From assembly GCF_000208745.1 (NCBI RefSeq), contig NC_030854.1, positions 18,604,068 to 18,668,067 on the forward strand: a stretch of DNA of 64,000 nt. The letters are read 5' to 3'. Below the pieces are notes generated by a model. It was not told where the DNA came from. It saw nothing but the letters and a program-made list of their open reading frames with translations, and searched no databases. Shown piece after piece: positions 47,544-59,544 of this stretch (position 1 is its first letter; every line of letters starts with the position of its first letter). A program made the translations under genes and the position numbers. This DNA comes from Theobroma cacao. Its lineage: Eukaryota > Streptophyta > Magnoliopsida > Malvales > Malvaceae.

Positions 47544-49053
47544 GATAACTCTATGATATAGAGTTATTTGAGCTTCATTTTGATAGTAATTTAGCTTAGT
47601 TCTTGTAGTAATGTATAGATATTAGTAGATTTTATTTAATTATTTTAAATTAATTATTTTAGGTGAGTTAGTCTAATCTTAGTTAATTTTATTCTTTATT
47701 TGGTGTTAATGTGGTTAAAATAGGTTGTTATTGATTTATTTGTGCTTTTTTATGTGTTTGATGAAAGAAGAATTTTAGTGAAAGAAGGAGAGCAATTTTG
47801 AGGTGCAGACTTGCATTGCACATATTTCTGTATTTCGACTATAACTTTCTCTAAAGAACTCCAAATGAAGCAATTCTTAGACCATTGAAAAGATAAGATA
47901 AAAACCTACAACTTTTATGTTTTCCACTTTACCCAGTTCGGCCTGTAAAATGGTCAAAAATCTTATTGAAGTTGACATACTGTAGCAGTTCTATAGCAAT
48001 TACGATTTTTGTTAATTAATTGGGAAAAGCTACAACTCACATAGTCTGATGAGGATATCCTAGTTCGAATTGAATTCTTTCTTCACCCAACTTGACCTCA
48101 CTTCAAAGCCTATAAAAACAACCTTTCAGAGGACTTAAAAAAGGTGAAAAAAACACCAGATTAACATCTGAGAGTCAAGCCACAAAGTCATTAAAGGAAT
48201 TTGAAGGATTAAAGGAGATTTGGAGATCAAGAATACAATCCTTGGTTTTTTTTATCTTTTTGTTATTCTCTTATTCTCTTGGTTTTAATGTTTAAATTTT
48301 ATTCAATGATAATGTGTGACTTGATGGAGAATTAAATTGTTAATCTAAGATTATGATTGAATTCAATACATAGTCTAAATTATTTCTCTCTTTTATTTAT
48401 GTTTGATAGATTTAAGTTGTTTGTTTTATTCTGTTCTTAATGCTTCTAGTTGACTGGTCACCAATTAGATTGAATTGGAAACCTAAGTCAAACCTTGACG
48501 AAGGAGATTTAGGTAGACCCTGAATAAAATAGCGTATGATCGAATATACTTAGTTGATTAGATGATTTGATTTGCATATAGGGTAGACATACACCTATAA
48601 GCCATACATAGCCAAAATTAGAGCACAAACTTAATGAATCTTTCTTCAATATAATTTGCATAGATATAAAGTAAATTAATTAGGAGAGATATATTTATGA
48701 GAAACTCGACAGAGACTTGTAAATAATTTAGGACTCTAGGTTAGTAACTTAATCCAATAAACTAAGTTAAAAGAGACAGAGAGAGACAATATTCAGATGA
48801 AGTATTGACGGATATCATAATCTTATATCTGTTAATCACTAGAAGTAAAATTTACTGATATATTAGTTTTAATTATTAGTTTATTAATTTAAATTTTCTT
48901 TTTTAATTTTAATTGTTTAGATAAAATTAAGGTGTGTTAATTTTAGTAATTAACAATAAGGATTAATTTAATTCTCTGTGGGATCGACACTTTACTCATC
49001 TCTATATTATCTTTGCGATACGTGCACTTGTGTGAGTAGAAATTTGAACAACA
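47544..49053 (+). mobile_element. Solo LTR of a Ty3/gypsy (Tat/Athila-like) element
   Basis: It starts TGATAACTCTATGATATAG and ends GAACAACA at 49053. Flanks are AACAA at 47539-47543 and 49054-49058, a perfect though low-complexity duplication. Near the right end is CTGTGGGATCGACACTTTAC and then a GTGCACTTG segment, a combination recurring at the 3' end of LTRs in plant Tat/Athila-type elements. No primer-binding site or gag follows, so this is a solo LTR. A reversed relative lies at 4210-5309. Confidence 0.7.
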
Positions 49054-49058
49054 AACAA

Positions 49059-49730
49059 CTAATATAAGTAAAACAACTACTTTGCACAGAATAACCACTT
49101 CACATATATGACAGTGAAAGTAACCCTAAATAAGTGGCAGGGTTCATGGGTTACTTTCATCTTGAGATATTCTGGAGAGTTTGGCTTGGTGGCTCAGATG
49201 TAGAGATAGTTAAGAGGTCTACTTCTTAACCTTTTCTTGAAGTGCAAGTGTTTCTCCCTCTTACCTATTTCTCTTGTACTAGTTCATGTACACCTTCTTC
49301 TCTCAACTTGTTCTCATATAGTTTTTCATGTATAACTCTTTTTTATTACTTGAAAACAAATCTTATTACACCCAATTACTTCAACGGTCACATGTTAAGT
49401 TTCTAACTGATACTCATTATATGCAATAAGATCATTGTTTTAATATCCACATAATAGATTACAGTAATGGTTACTCATATTAAAACTCTTCATAATAATG
49501 TTATTCATTTTGCACATTAAAACTTATTATTAAGTAACTGTCACTTCTAGCACTATGTTTAGAACTTTCACAATTCATTTGAAAGTTTTTCACTTTTCAG
49601 AACTACCTTACTCTCACTCCAAGCTTTTCTCTCTAGCCATCTTATTCATTGTCTACCTATTCTCTTCTTGTTCTCTTCCACCTACCATGACACTCAGTAC
49701 TTCAGCAACTACTTCGATCTCCCTTTCTAC
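49059..49730. other. Repeat-derived stretch without an assigned element
   Basis: Continues the host sequence of the solo LTR at 47544. An open frame at 49555-49788 runs into the hAT terminus and is not supported as a gene. Confidence 0.4.
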
Positions 49731-50964
49731 TAGACTTGGTAATTTTGGACACAACACGTTAACACGACACAAGAAGACACTTGGTTAAACAAGTTTGGAT
49801 TTAGCCTTAACGTGTTTCATGTCTAATCGTGTCTGACACGTTTAAGACAAGAAAATTTTCATATCTTAACGTGCCAGACACGACAAACACATTTAAAACA
49901 CATTTAAATACGTTTACTTAATCGTGTTATCGTGTCTAAACGTATATACGTGACAAGTTTATTAACCTATTAAAAATTAATAAATAAAGACTATTTTAAC
50001 CTTATATAAATAATTTTAAATAATTATTTTAATAAATTTTTTAATTTTATAAAGGTAATAATGTAATTATACATGCCTAAACCCTAATTTTTAACTTTTG
50101 GTTATCATTTTGGATAACCTCACGCACAACGCACCAGATCTGTGTTCACTCCTTCAATCAGCAAGCTTTCTTCTCTTATTCAAATATTTGTTTTCTTTCC
50201 CCTTTCACTTCAGCCGTTTTAGAGTGGGAGTGCTAAGCAGTTTCTTCTTCTTCAATTCCTTATTCGAGATTCAAGAAATCTCTATAGATTAGGAAGATTC
50301 AAGAAATCTCTTTAAATTGGGTGATTCCAAATCGACAAATCCTCTTGTCCTCCTTGCATCTGTGATTGTGCTCTTTCTCTTTCCCATATCAACATTGCCC
50401 ATTTGTTGAAACAAAGGTGAGCAATTTTTTAAAAAAAAAAGTGTTTTTTTATTCATCCATTACCAGATGTGCCATAACAAGTCTTTAGCTTTAGTGGCAG
50501 AAGACTTCAAGCGGCATTAATTCTGGTATGGGCAAGTGAACAGTACATTAACAAAAATTTCCATTGCACAAAAGCCATTAAGAATGAGTACACTCTTTCT
50601 ACCTCTATATAGCATAACAAAAACATATTAGTAAACTAATTGACAAGAAGAGCTCTCATTAAGCCCTCGTAAACAAGGTACCTCTAGCTTTACACCTTGC
50701 AAAACAAAGCTAGATACTTGCTACAAAACAAAAATCAGAACCCAACAAAAAATTGAAGCAAAACCAACATAACAACTCAATTGTTCTTTGAATGCAGCAG
50801 TCATAAACCGTTAACGTGCCCCTCATTCGCCCTTACCCATCAATCTTAATTATAGTGTCAACTCAAGCTAGCGACTCATTGCTTCTTTTCCACTTTGCAC
50901 CCAACTACTCACGTTCCTTGGATCGACTCAAATGTCGTCCTTTGGCTACTCCAACTCCCAACCT

Positions 50965-51339
50965 CTATTCTAGAGCAATATTCCTTTGAATCACCTCATC
51001 CTTCCTTTCCTTGAAATTCAATCCCAACTTTTTAGTTAATTCCCAAATTTCCTCTGCTTCCTTTCTAATTGCCAAATATCTTAACCTTAAGTCTGAATCA
51101 AAGATTGTATCTTGCCCGTGCTTATCTTTATCTAAATTTGTGTACCCCATATCGTGCTCTGTCTGATGCATTGCCTGACTGCAATCATGAATCTCATATT
51201 CTCTCCCTAAACCTCTCTTACATGGTTTGAGCACCACTTGTTTGCTTTCATTTACAAACTCTGGGCCTACTCCTTTATTCCCATGAGGTGTCTCTTTTGA
51301 CAACTTTGGCCTCTTATATGTAATTCCTACACTAACCAT
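50965..51339 (-). pseudogene. Unidentified coding fragment inside the hAT 5' region
   Basis: A 124-codon minus-strand frame with protein-like composition: a Lys-rich start, an acidic middle and a helical end (EAEEIWELTKKLGLNFKERKDEVIQRN). The end resembles the short Trp-x-x-x-Lys-x-Leu-Gly-Leu segment found between the nucleic-acid-binding and endonuclease parts of some plant LINEs, but this is a weak memory-based match. No neighbouring LINE motifs are seen. A T-run at about 50444-50451 could be the poly(A) of a minus-strand insertion. Confidence 0.3.
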
Positions 51340-53393
51340 GAGGTAAGTAGTTTAGTTATTAACTGAAGAAAAAGAGAAATTTTGAACAAAAAAATATGAT
51401 ATATTTTCCCTAAATGAAAAAATATGTGTACATTTATATTGGATTTTTATATCTTACACCTGGGCTGGTGAAGACTTGATGATGAGCTTTCAGCTCATGA
51501 CACCCTCTCGCACTGGTCAATGAATGCATTTCCTTAATCAAATACATAGCATGAAAGTCATATGATTTATTTCTTGAAAATTTAGAGCATATTTCCTTTT
51601 TTCTCCAATTCATTTTTGTTCAAAAGTAGTTGTAAATTTAGCTTGTAAGGCAAGCTGTATATGTGGTTCATGCAAGCTATTCTTTTCATAAGTTCATTAT
51701 GTTCTTTCTTTAACCTGTGATATGTATGTTTCTTTCCTACGGCCCATTGATGTCCATCTATTGTAATTGGTTTCCAACTCCATTATAGTTACCTCTTTAA
51801 GGACTCTTGAGGTTATTGATTTACTTGGATGGGAATGTCGAGCCTTCTGCATCATTTAATACCTTAACTAACCCTTAGATAAAAGAAAAAGAAGGGGAAA
51901 AGTGGGTTGTTTCTTTGTGGGGAGAAGTATCCAAACTTTGCTTTTTAACATCAAAGAGAATTTTAAAATGGTCCATGAAGATACTCTTGTAAATCTAGTA
52001 AAAGTTACTTTAGTCTATACAAGCAACAGATCATGCTTTGACAAATGGAAACCTTCATGTTTAAAATTAATTTTGACAGATCATGTTTTGAATGGAAAAA
52101 AGTGGAATCTTTATCCAATATAAAAATATGGTAAGTATTTATTAGTTGAAGCAAAAATATGGGTTCCATGAATCTTTTCCCTGGCTTTTCTCTTTAAGTG
52201 AATAAATTCTTACAAAAAATGAAAAAGGAAAAAGAAATAGTGTACATTTAGCTGCTCTTTCTCTTAATTTGATCTTCTTGTTAATTTTTCATTTTAAGGT
52301 TTGGAAATGTTATATTTCTTTGGTGTTTTTTTTTTTTTTTGGTAATTTTTGTTTATAGCCTTAAGGTGTTGAAAAGTAATGGACTATATTAGTTCTAATG
52401 AAAAATGATTTGACTCATTTTTATGACATTTAATATGTAATCTGACAATATTAATATTTTTGATGTTATTTATGTTGCTGATGTTTGCAAATGGAATCTG
52501 ACAATATTGATGTTACTTTTTAATCAAATGTTCATTTTTTGGAGGAATCTGATGATTGTGTACAGATTGATCAAACAGGAGCAATAGTTGAAAAGAAGCC
52601 ATGCCAACCCAAAAAACAAAAATTAACTTCAAAGATTTGGACATTCTTTAAACGTTTGCCAGAAAAGAACTCAAGTGATAGAAAACCAAAAGCAAAGTGC
52701 AAGCTCTGTGGGTATATTTTGAATTATGAAAGCAAGTATGGGGCAGGTAATTTGAAACGTCATAATGATAATGTCACGACCCAAATTTCAGGCCATGACC
52801 GGTGCATGGGCCCAATGGGCATAGCCCACTAAGCCCAAGCAAGCCTATTTATATGACCTGTTCATCATTCCATCAAAAGTTCCTAAATTCACATTTCATA
52901 ATTCCAATTCAAAATAATGCTAACCATTGCGAACTCATAGTGGCATTACCAATCCAAATATACATATATTGTCTAAAACATACATCTTAATATTTTACAT
53001 CGGGTTTGTCTATACACAACCAAAGGGATACTCGACTTCCAGCGGAGAGATCTGGGCAAAAGTACAGCTATTAAATGTCGAGATACCTACCACGGAGACA
53101 AATCTACGAGGACACCTCGACCTAGTTACCAACTGCCTCCTGATCTGAAAACAGTGAGTATAAACCCAATGAGTGAACAAAGGAAGGGAACAAGCAAACG
53201 ATAAGAAAAGTTTAAAGAAATCATGATGCACTTATTTTCAAAAACAATGCAATTTAGTTTAGTTCTTATTAAAACCCCTCATTAAACCCTTAATTGGTTA
53301 ATCACTTGATGATGAAGGATCCATGCACAACAAAGAATTTGAAGAGTGAAAACTTTAGTAGCATTCAAGCAAGTCAAGCGAAATAACTGATCC

Positions 53394-53771
53394 TCGCTAT
53401 AGCGAAAAGGCATTCTCGCTGTAGCGAAATTTAGGCTCAAATCATTAGCTGGTCGAGGGTTTCTCACTAAAACCCTTCATTTCAAACTTAATTAATTAAT
53501 TCCTTGATGTTGGAAGTTCATGATCAACTATGATGTTAAAGAAGTGAAAAATATGGCAGAAACCAAACAAGGTAGCAATCACGACAGAAGGTTTCTCGCT
53601 ACAGCAAAACCACCTGTAGACATCTCGCTGTAGCAAGAATGTATTATAACTATAGCGAGTTACAGGACTGCAGCCAGGCTCCCAACCAAAGAGTTTCTCG
53701 CTGCAACGAGAAACTGAACACCAAGAAGAAAGTTCTCATTATATCAAGAAAAGGTCATCCTGCTGCAATGA
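53394..53771. repeat. Array of TCGCTATAGCGA-type palindromes
   Basis: Starts are 53394, 53416, 53596, 53625, 53647, 53698, 53736 and 53760. The closest spacings are 22, 29, 22, 38 and 24 bp. The first copy is a perfect 12 bp palindrome; later copies drift by CpG-type changes (TCGCTGTAGCGA, TCGCTACAGCAA). Confidence 0.75.
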
Positions 53772-53869
53772 CAAAGTCAACTTGAAAATACTTAGCAATT
53801 TCCAAGGTTCAACATGCAAGATTTCACATACATTACAACCATATACCATATTCATGAACTTTCTATTGC

Positions 53870-53907
<38 letters not shown>

Positions 53908-53958
53908 NNNNNNNNNNNNNNNNNNNNNNNNNNNNNNNNNNNNNNNNNNNNNNNNNNN
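53908..53958. other. Assembly gap with duplicated flanks
   Basis: 51 N. The same 33-base sequence, starting AACCATATACCATATTCATG, stands before the TA repeat on the left (53838-53870) and directly after the N run on the right, again followed by a TA repeat. One copy is probably an artefact of a gap closed around the microsatellite. Confidence 0.8.
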
Positions 53959-53990
53959 AACCATATACCATATTCATGAACTTTCTATTG

Positions 53991-54034
<44 letters not shown>

Positions 54035-54066
54035 TAAACACCAATACCACCACTTCACCCAGCTCA

Positions 54067-54195
54067 TGTGCATCCCTCACATCGTGCACAGCTAATACCG
54101 TCGTGTGCATCCCCTACATCGTGCACAGGCAACATCATCATCCACACTCTCGCACCCGTCATCACCGGCATGCGCATCCCCCACATCGCGCACAT
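54067..54195. repeat. Short degenerate tandem repeat, GC-rich
   Basis: Three units of the form GTGCATCCCYCACATCGTGCAC start near 54067, 54104 and 54171. Each is itself a partial inverted repeat (GTGCA at the start, TGCAC at the end). Confidence 0.65.
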
Positions 54196-55878
54196 TCACG
54201 GTTATATTTATTACACAATATTAACTATTGATACACAACATATATATATATATATCAGCATCCTATAGGAGCACAAAGATTCATCATATTACACACTCAC
54301 CACATAAAATGTTTTAATAAAGGCTTGTTCCCATGCATAATCTTTAAGGAAAAATCAAATAAAAATCATTCACATGCTTCATCCAAATACCAATACATTT
54401 CCCAAAATATTTTAAATGCAAGTTAACTCACCTTGGTGGATTTGTAATTGAATTTCTTTTCAAAATTCTTCCAAGCTAAGAAGGGAAATCACTCCCTCTC
54501 TCTCTACACGTCCAACTAGTGAGTGAATGTACTTAAGAAAGACTTTTGAGGGCTATTAAGGTGTAAAAGTGGAAGAGCATGAAAAACCCTATGAAAGAGT
54601 GTAGAAAAACATGAGAAATAAAGCTAATTTGGGAAAGTTTTAAAGGTTTCAAAGGATACTTCCATGAAAGGTGCAAAGAAACATGGAATGGAGAGGAGGA
54701 TAGGAGGAAGAAGAAGAAGAGAAGCTGTTAAAAAACTAAAAAAAAGCTGCTGGAGATTAGATATTTATAGTTAAAGGTTATCCAATTTTCATAGAATTTA
54801 CAACAATGCCCTTAACAAGGCCATTTGTCTTCCTCCTTTCCTTTATGCACTCTTTTTACTCCTTTAACATTGAGACAAAGTCCATAATAGTCTAAAAGTA
54901 CTCGAGTTTACGAAAACCTAAAAATTTATGCTCGAGGTGCAAAATAATCATTTTACCCCTACCATAGAAATTATCAATATTTATATCTACTTCATGTATT
55001 TTACCCTCATTCATTTATTCCTTAAGCCTACTTAGACCTTAATAATGTCTGAAAGTCTACTTTTAAGGGCTCACCATGAGAAATGATGAAATTACCCCTA
55101 GCCTATGTTATCGCGTCTACACCTAGTTACGGGGCCTGTAGAAGTCGAGGTCTCACAGATAATTGTGTTAGGAAAGACACACGTGATATAGGTCAAATGA
55201 TTTTTTCTAAGGAACATAATTCAATGTTAATGAGGTCTTCAAAGTTTGATCCTGAAAAGTTTTGTGAATTAGTGGTAGCTGCAATTGTGATGCATAATTG
55301 ACCTTTATCATTTATGGAGTATACTGGCATTAGGTCTATGTTGCCTTATTTGCGTGAAGATGTTGTTCTGATCTCTAGGAACATTGTTAAAGCTGATATA
55401 ATTAAGATGCATAAAAGAGAAAAAAGTAAGATACAATACCTGCTTCAAGAATCACCTGATAAGATTTGTTTAACTTCTGATTTGTGGACTTCTGTTGTTA
55501 TTGATGGGTAAATTTGTCTTACTGCTCATTTTGTTGACAAAAATTGGATTTTACAAAAAAAAATCTTGAATTTTTCCTTTATGCCACCTCCAGACAATGG
55601 TGTTGTTTTGAGTGAAAAGATTTATGCATTGTTAGTTGAATGAGGAATTGAAAGTAAATTGTTTTCAATAACATTGGATAATGCTTCTGCAAATAATACT
55701 TTTCTTGATTTGTTGAAAGTGCAATTGAATATGAGAAAGCAACTTTTAGGAGGAGGCAAGTTTTTTCATATAAGATGTTGTGCTCATATACTTAAGTTGA
55801 TTGTGCAAGATGGTTTGAAAGAAGTTGATAGTGCAATGCAAAATGTGAGGGAAAGTATTAAGTATGTGAAAGGTTCTT

Positions 55879-58800
55879 TGTCACGACCCGGTACTCCCCT
55901 CGAGCCCATGACAACTCCCGCGGTGTCCCGATCGATACTCATTACCCGAAATGTCAACCGGAACCCCGCAAGGCTTTAATATCAGTTTCTCATTTTCGTT
56001 GTGAGTAACCGTTGCTGAATATCATGTTCTAAAAGATTTTAAGCTATTTCCAACTTAAATCAATAAAAAANGGGAATAGCTAAAGCTGACTTTTAACCAA
56101 TTTTATGGAATTTTTATTCTTGAAGAATTGTTATTTCGTGTGCTAATTTTAAACCAAATAAAGGTACGAGAAAAGAGTGGGAATAGAGGAATAGAAGGGG
56201 AATAACATAGCTATTCCCCATACCAAACGTGCAGTAAGTCCCTAGGTATGGAGATGCCTAGGAACATTTACGTACCTCTGGTCTGCCACATACAAAAACT
56301 AATCAGGCTTGTGCTTCTGTATCCACGTCACATTTACTTTTCATTACCAAAGCCGTTGATGTTGTCTGATCTCTCTTGCCAAGATTAAATTCCACAAGCC
56401 CATTCACTCTGTCACGACTCGGAACTCCCATCGACCTGTAACAACCGTCGCGTTGTCCCGATCGACACTCATTACTCAGATTGTCAACTGGAACCCTGCA
56501 AAGCTTTAATATCAGTTTCTCTTTTTCCTGGTGAGCATTCGTTACCAAATATCATGTTCTAAAAGAATTTAAGCTATTTCCAACTGAAGTCAATAAAAAA
56601 AATGATTTATGTCTCACATGGGCATTTTAGTCATTTTTCCTCAAAAATCTCGAAACTAGCTAAAAATGTAGTATGCAAGTGGAAAACACATATTTCATAA
56701 TCAAAAATAAGTTTAGATATCTAAAACATTCATTTAAAGTGAAATTATAACTATTTGAATATAATAAAAATATTTAATAAAATATTCTATTTTCTTATAA
56801 AACAATACTTATAGAGTTACCTGTAAATAATTTTTGTAGCGTAAAAGCTAAATAAATTCATAAATACTGTAATACAAATAACCAAAGTATAAAATTTAAT
56901 TTACAGTGACACGTGGGCCCACGAACGACTAAAAGTATCAAAAGCAATAAACCTACAGTTTTTGAGGATGCAAGTCCAACTGTAGCCCTCAACGAAATGA
57001 GCTATCTACTGACTATCCTGAGCCTAAAATGGGTAAAAAGGAGGGTGGTGAGATTATATAATCCCAATGAGTAAACAAATATCATCTAAAATATCTAAAG
57101 CTGAATAAATGGAGACAGATAAAATAGTTTAACATACTGTAATTCATCACCTTTTAACTCATTTCAACCAAATAAAATCAATTCATATAAATCGAGTAAT
57201 CAACATGGCTTATGAATTTCTTAAAACTTTGGCTAGTGCCAAAATTATTCTCATACTCAGTTATCAGGGATACCTTGGTCGAGGGCTATCCCAACCGAGT
57301 CTGCCAAGGTTGTTAAAAAGTTATGTACGCATAAATCATGTTTTTATTTTGGAAACATAGTCGTTCCTTGGCGTTGGCTGAGTTCGCCCTCACATGGTGG
57401 TTTGGCGTGAAGTGAACTCTAAAGTTTTAACCTCATGAGTTATCCAATTGTGCCCCTCATACTGAGGTATGAATATTATAGGGTTATCGTGCCCCTCTAA
57501 TAGGCTGGTCCACGGAACCCGTCCACTGCAGCGACTAATCAATAACCCTCCAATTCAATAAAATTCAATAGCATGACATGGCAATTTTATCATTATCCAG
57601 CCTATCAAGGCAAACAATAGTTTATGCATTTTCAACACAAATACCAATTCAACCATTCCTGCCAATATTATCATAAGCCATTCAATTCAAACCATGATTT
57701 ATAAAACAACAATTAGTCTCCAATTACTCCATTTTCAAAACCATCATTCAATTTCAAGACAATTTTATAAAATCATTTCATTTAATCACATTTTGTTTAT
57801 AAAACATAAAGATTTACTATTTAAACTCATTTTCCATAAAATCACAAAATCGGATAAAAACCACTTTAGATAATTAAGATGATAGTAAGGTTACTCACTG
57901 TTTCAGGAGTCGAATTTTGAGTACTCCGATTCTTGATCCTCAGGTACTATCTCTTTACTTTTGCCAGAATGCTCACCACCTAGACATAATGCACAATAAG
58001 CCATTTAATACATTTGTGCTAAATTGTTATAAAACCAATTCAGGCTTTATACTAATGCATGAAATGGGATGTGAAATACTCGGTTAACTATCTAAATATG
58101 GTGTTCAATATAAATTCAATTATGTACCTAAATAAAACGGTATTGGCCTAATTCGATCTATCACCCGATTAATTGGCCAATACGTCCAATTCAACTCCGA
58201 ATAATTTCATTTTTCTCCCAATACTCCAAATCATCAAACACAAGTTAAATAACTTGAATTATGGCAAAATCATCCTCACATTTTCTCTTGGAAAAATCGA
58301 CCACGGTGGGTGCATCAACACTATAATTTTTCAAGCTTGATTCTCACACCATAAATCACTAATTTCTAACCAAATCACTTGAAATAAATCAAAATCATCA
58401 TCAATACTCTACAAGGAAGATTCAGCCAATGGAGGTTCTTAAGAGGTATACGGTTTTTCATGCTAAACATTACCATTTTCAGTTTCCACCACCACAATTC
58501 ATTAAATTCTAACTAAATAACATAAGACATCACAAGATTCATCTTCAATATTGTCTTTATGAAATTCAGCCAATGAAGAATCCATGAAGAACATGTGATT
58601 TTTCTTACTTGTTTTCCTTCCAAACATGATAAATCAACTATAAACACTAAAATATCTCAAAATCTAACCAAATAAATCATCAAATCTTCTCTCTCTAAAT
58701 TCGGTCAGCCATGAATCCTTCATGATATCTTGTGATTCATCCATGGAAAATGCAAAATAATGCATGGAAAAGGTATATCACAAGTCAAAATCAAGAAAGT

Positions 58801-59544
58801 TTACCTTTGATTGCTTGATTACTTGAAATCCATCAATTTTCTCTTGAATTTTCACTCTAGGGTTTTTGTTCTTCTTTTCTTCCTTTGTTCTTGCTATGGC
58901 CGGCCATGAGAAATGAGTTGGGAGAGTTTATGTGCTGATTTTTAAAGTCAAATATAAATGGATGAAAATTTGACACATGTCACCATTCCATTGGCCCATG
59001 TGTCATACTTACCCATTAAGCAATCTCTCTCCACCACTTAAATTTTCTCAATTATCCATGATAATATTGGATAAACTCCATGTGTTGGACAAGTGTTGGG
59101 TGATGTAAAATTACAATTTTACCTTTGGGTGGCAAAATGATTATTTTACCCCCTATGCTCGAAAAAATGTCAAAACTAAAATTTTTCACTTCTTAAACTC
59201 AAATTATGTTCTAAATAGTCAATCTTGATCAAAAACTTCTTCCAACATTCCAATTTTAACCTCGGGTGGCAAAATGACCATTTTACCCCTAGATCATGAA
59301 AATTCCAATTTGACTCCAAATCGGTCCTCGAACTCCGAATCACCATTTTAAGTCATTTTGGGGCTTTAAAATTCTCAATTTCATCTTAAAATCTTTATTT
59401 GGACTAATTCGAGGTTTAATTCAACTTAATTGTACCATTTGGTACAATACCGTCCTTTAACGATTTTCGAGGTACCCAAGTAAGCAAACATGCATTCTTA
59501 TGTAGGAATGGTATAATAAACATATTGTAGAGCCGAGCTTGACA
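55879..59544 (-). mobile_element. Chromovirus-type LTR insertion in hAT transposase, with a rearranged left end
   Basis: The left terminus TGTCACGACCCGG is preceded by TTCTT (55874-55878). The right terminus GCTTGACA at 59544 is followed by TTCTC, a near-perfect 5 bp duplication, and hAT coding resumes there. The main LTR body starts again at 56410 (TGTCACGACTCGG) and matches the solo LTR at 1119 and the full element's LTRs, including the block at about 57362-57420, where the G-box has become CACATG. Between the two starts are a single N (56071), a MITE-like piece and about 180 bp of unknown sequence. The two starts are only about 80% alike, so this may be a nested insertion, not a simple duplication. 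Confidence 0.75.
56072..56229. repeat. MITE-like repeat, copy 2
   Basis: Matches 148-302 over its length, with the same right end CTATTCCCCATACCAAACG. It starts right after a single N, so its true left border is unknown. Confidence 0.55.

Larger units (their letters stand above)
52772..55157. mobile_element. LTR-type insertion in hAT transposase codons
   Basis: It begins TGTCACGACCCAAATTT, ends GGTCTCACA, and has a perfect 5 bp duplication, GATAA at 52767-52771 and 55158-55162, with the hAT frame (RHNDN then CVRKDT) resuming in phase. It has no coding region, so it is a solo LTR or a non-autonomous element. It differs from the chromovirus LTRs despite a similar start. Inside are an array of TCGCTATAGCGA palindromes, a 3-unit repeat at 54067-54195, and an N gap flanked by TA repeats. 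A relative in reverse orientation lies at 62021-62509. Confidence 0.88.
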
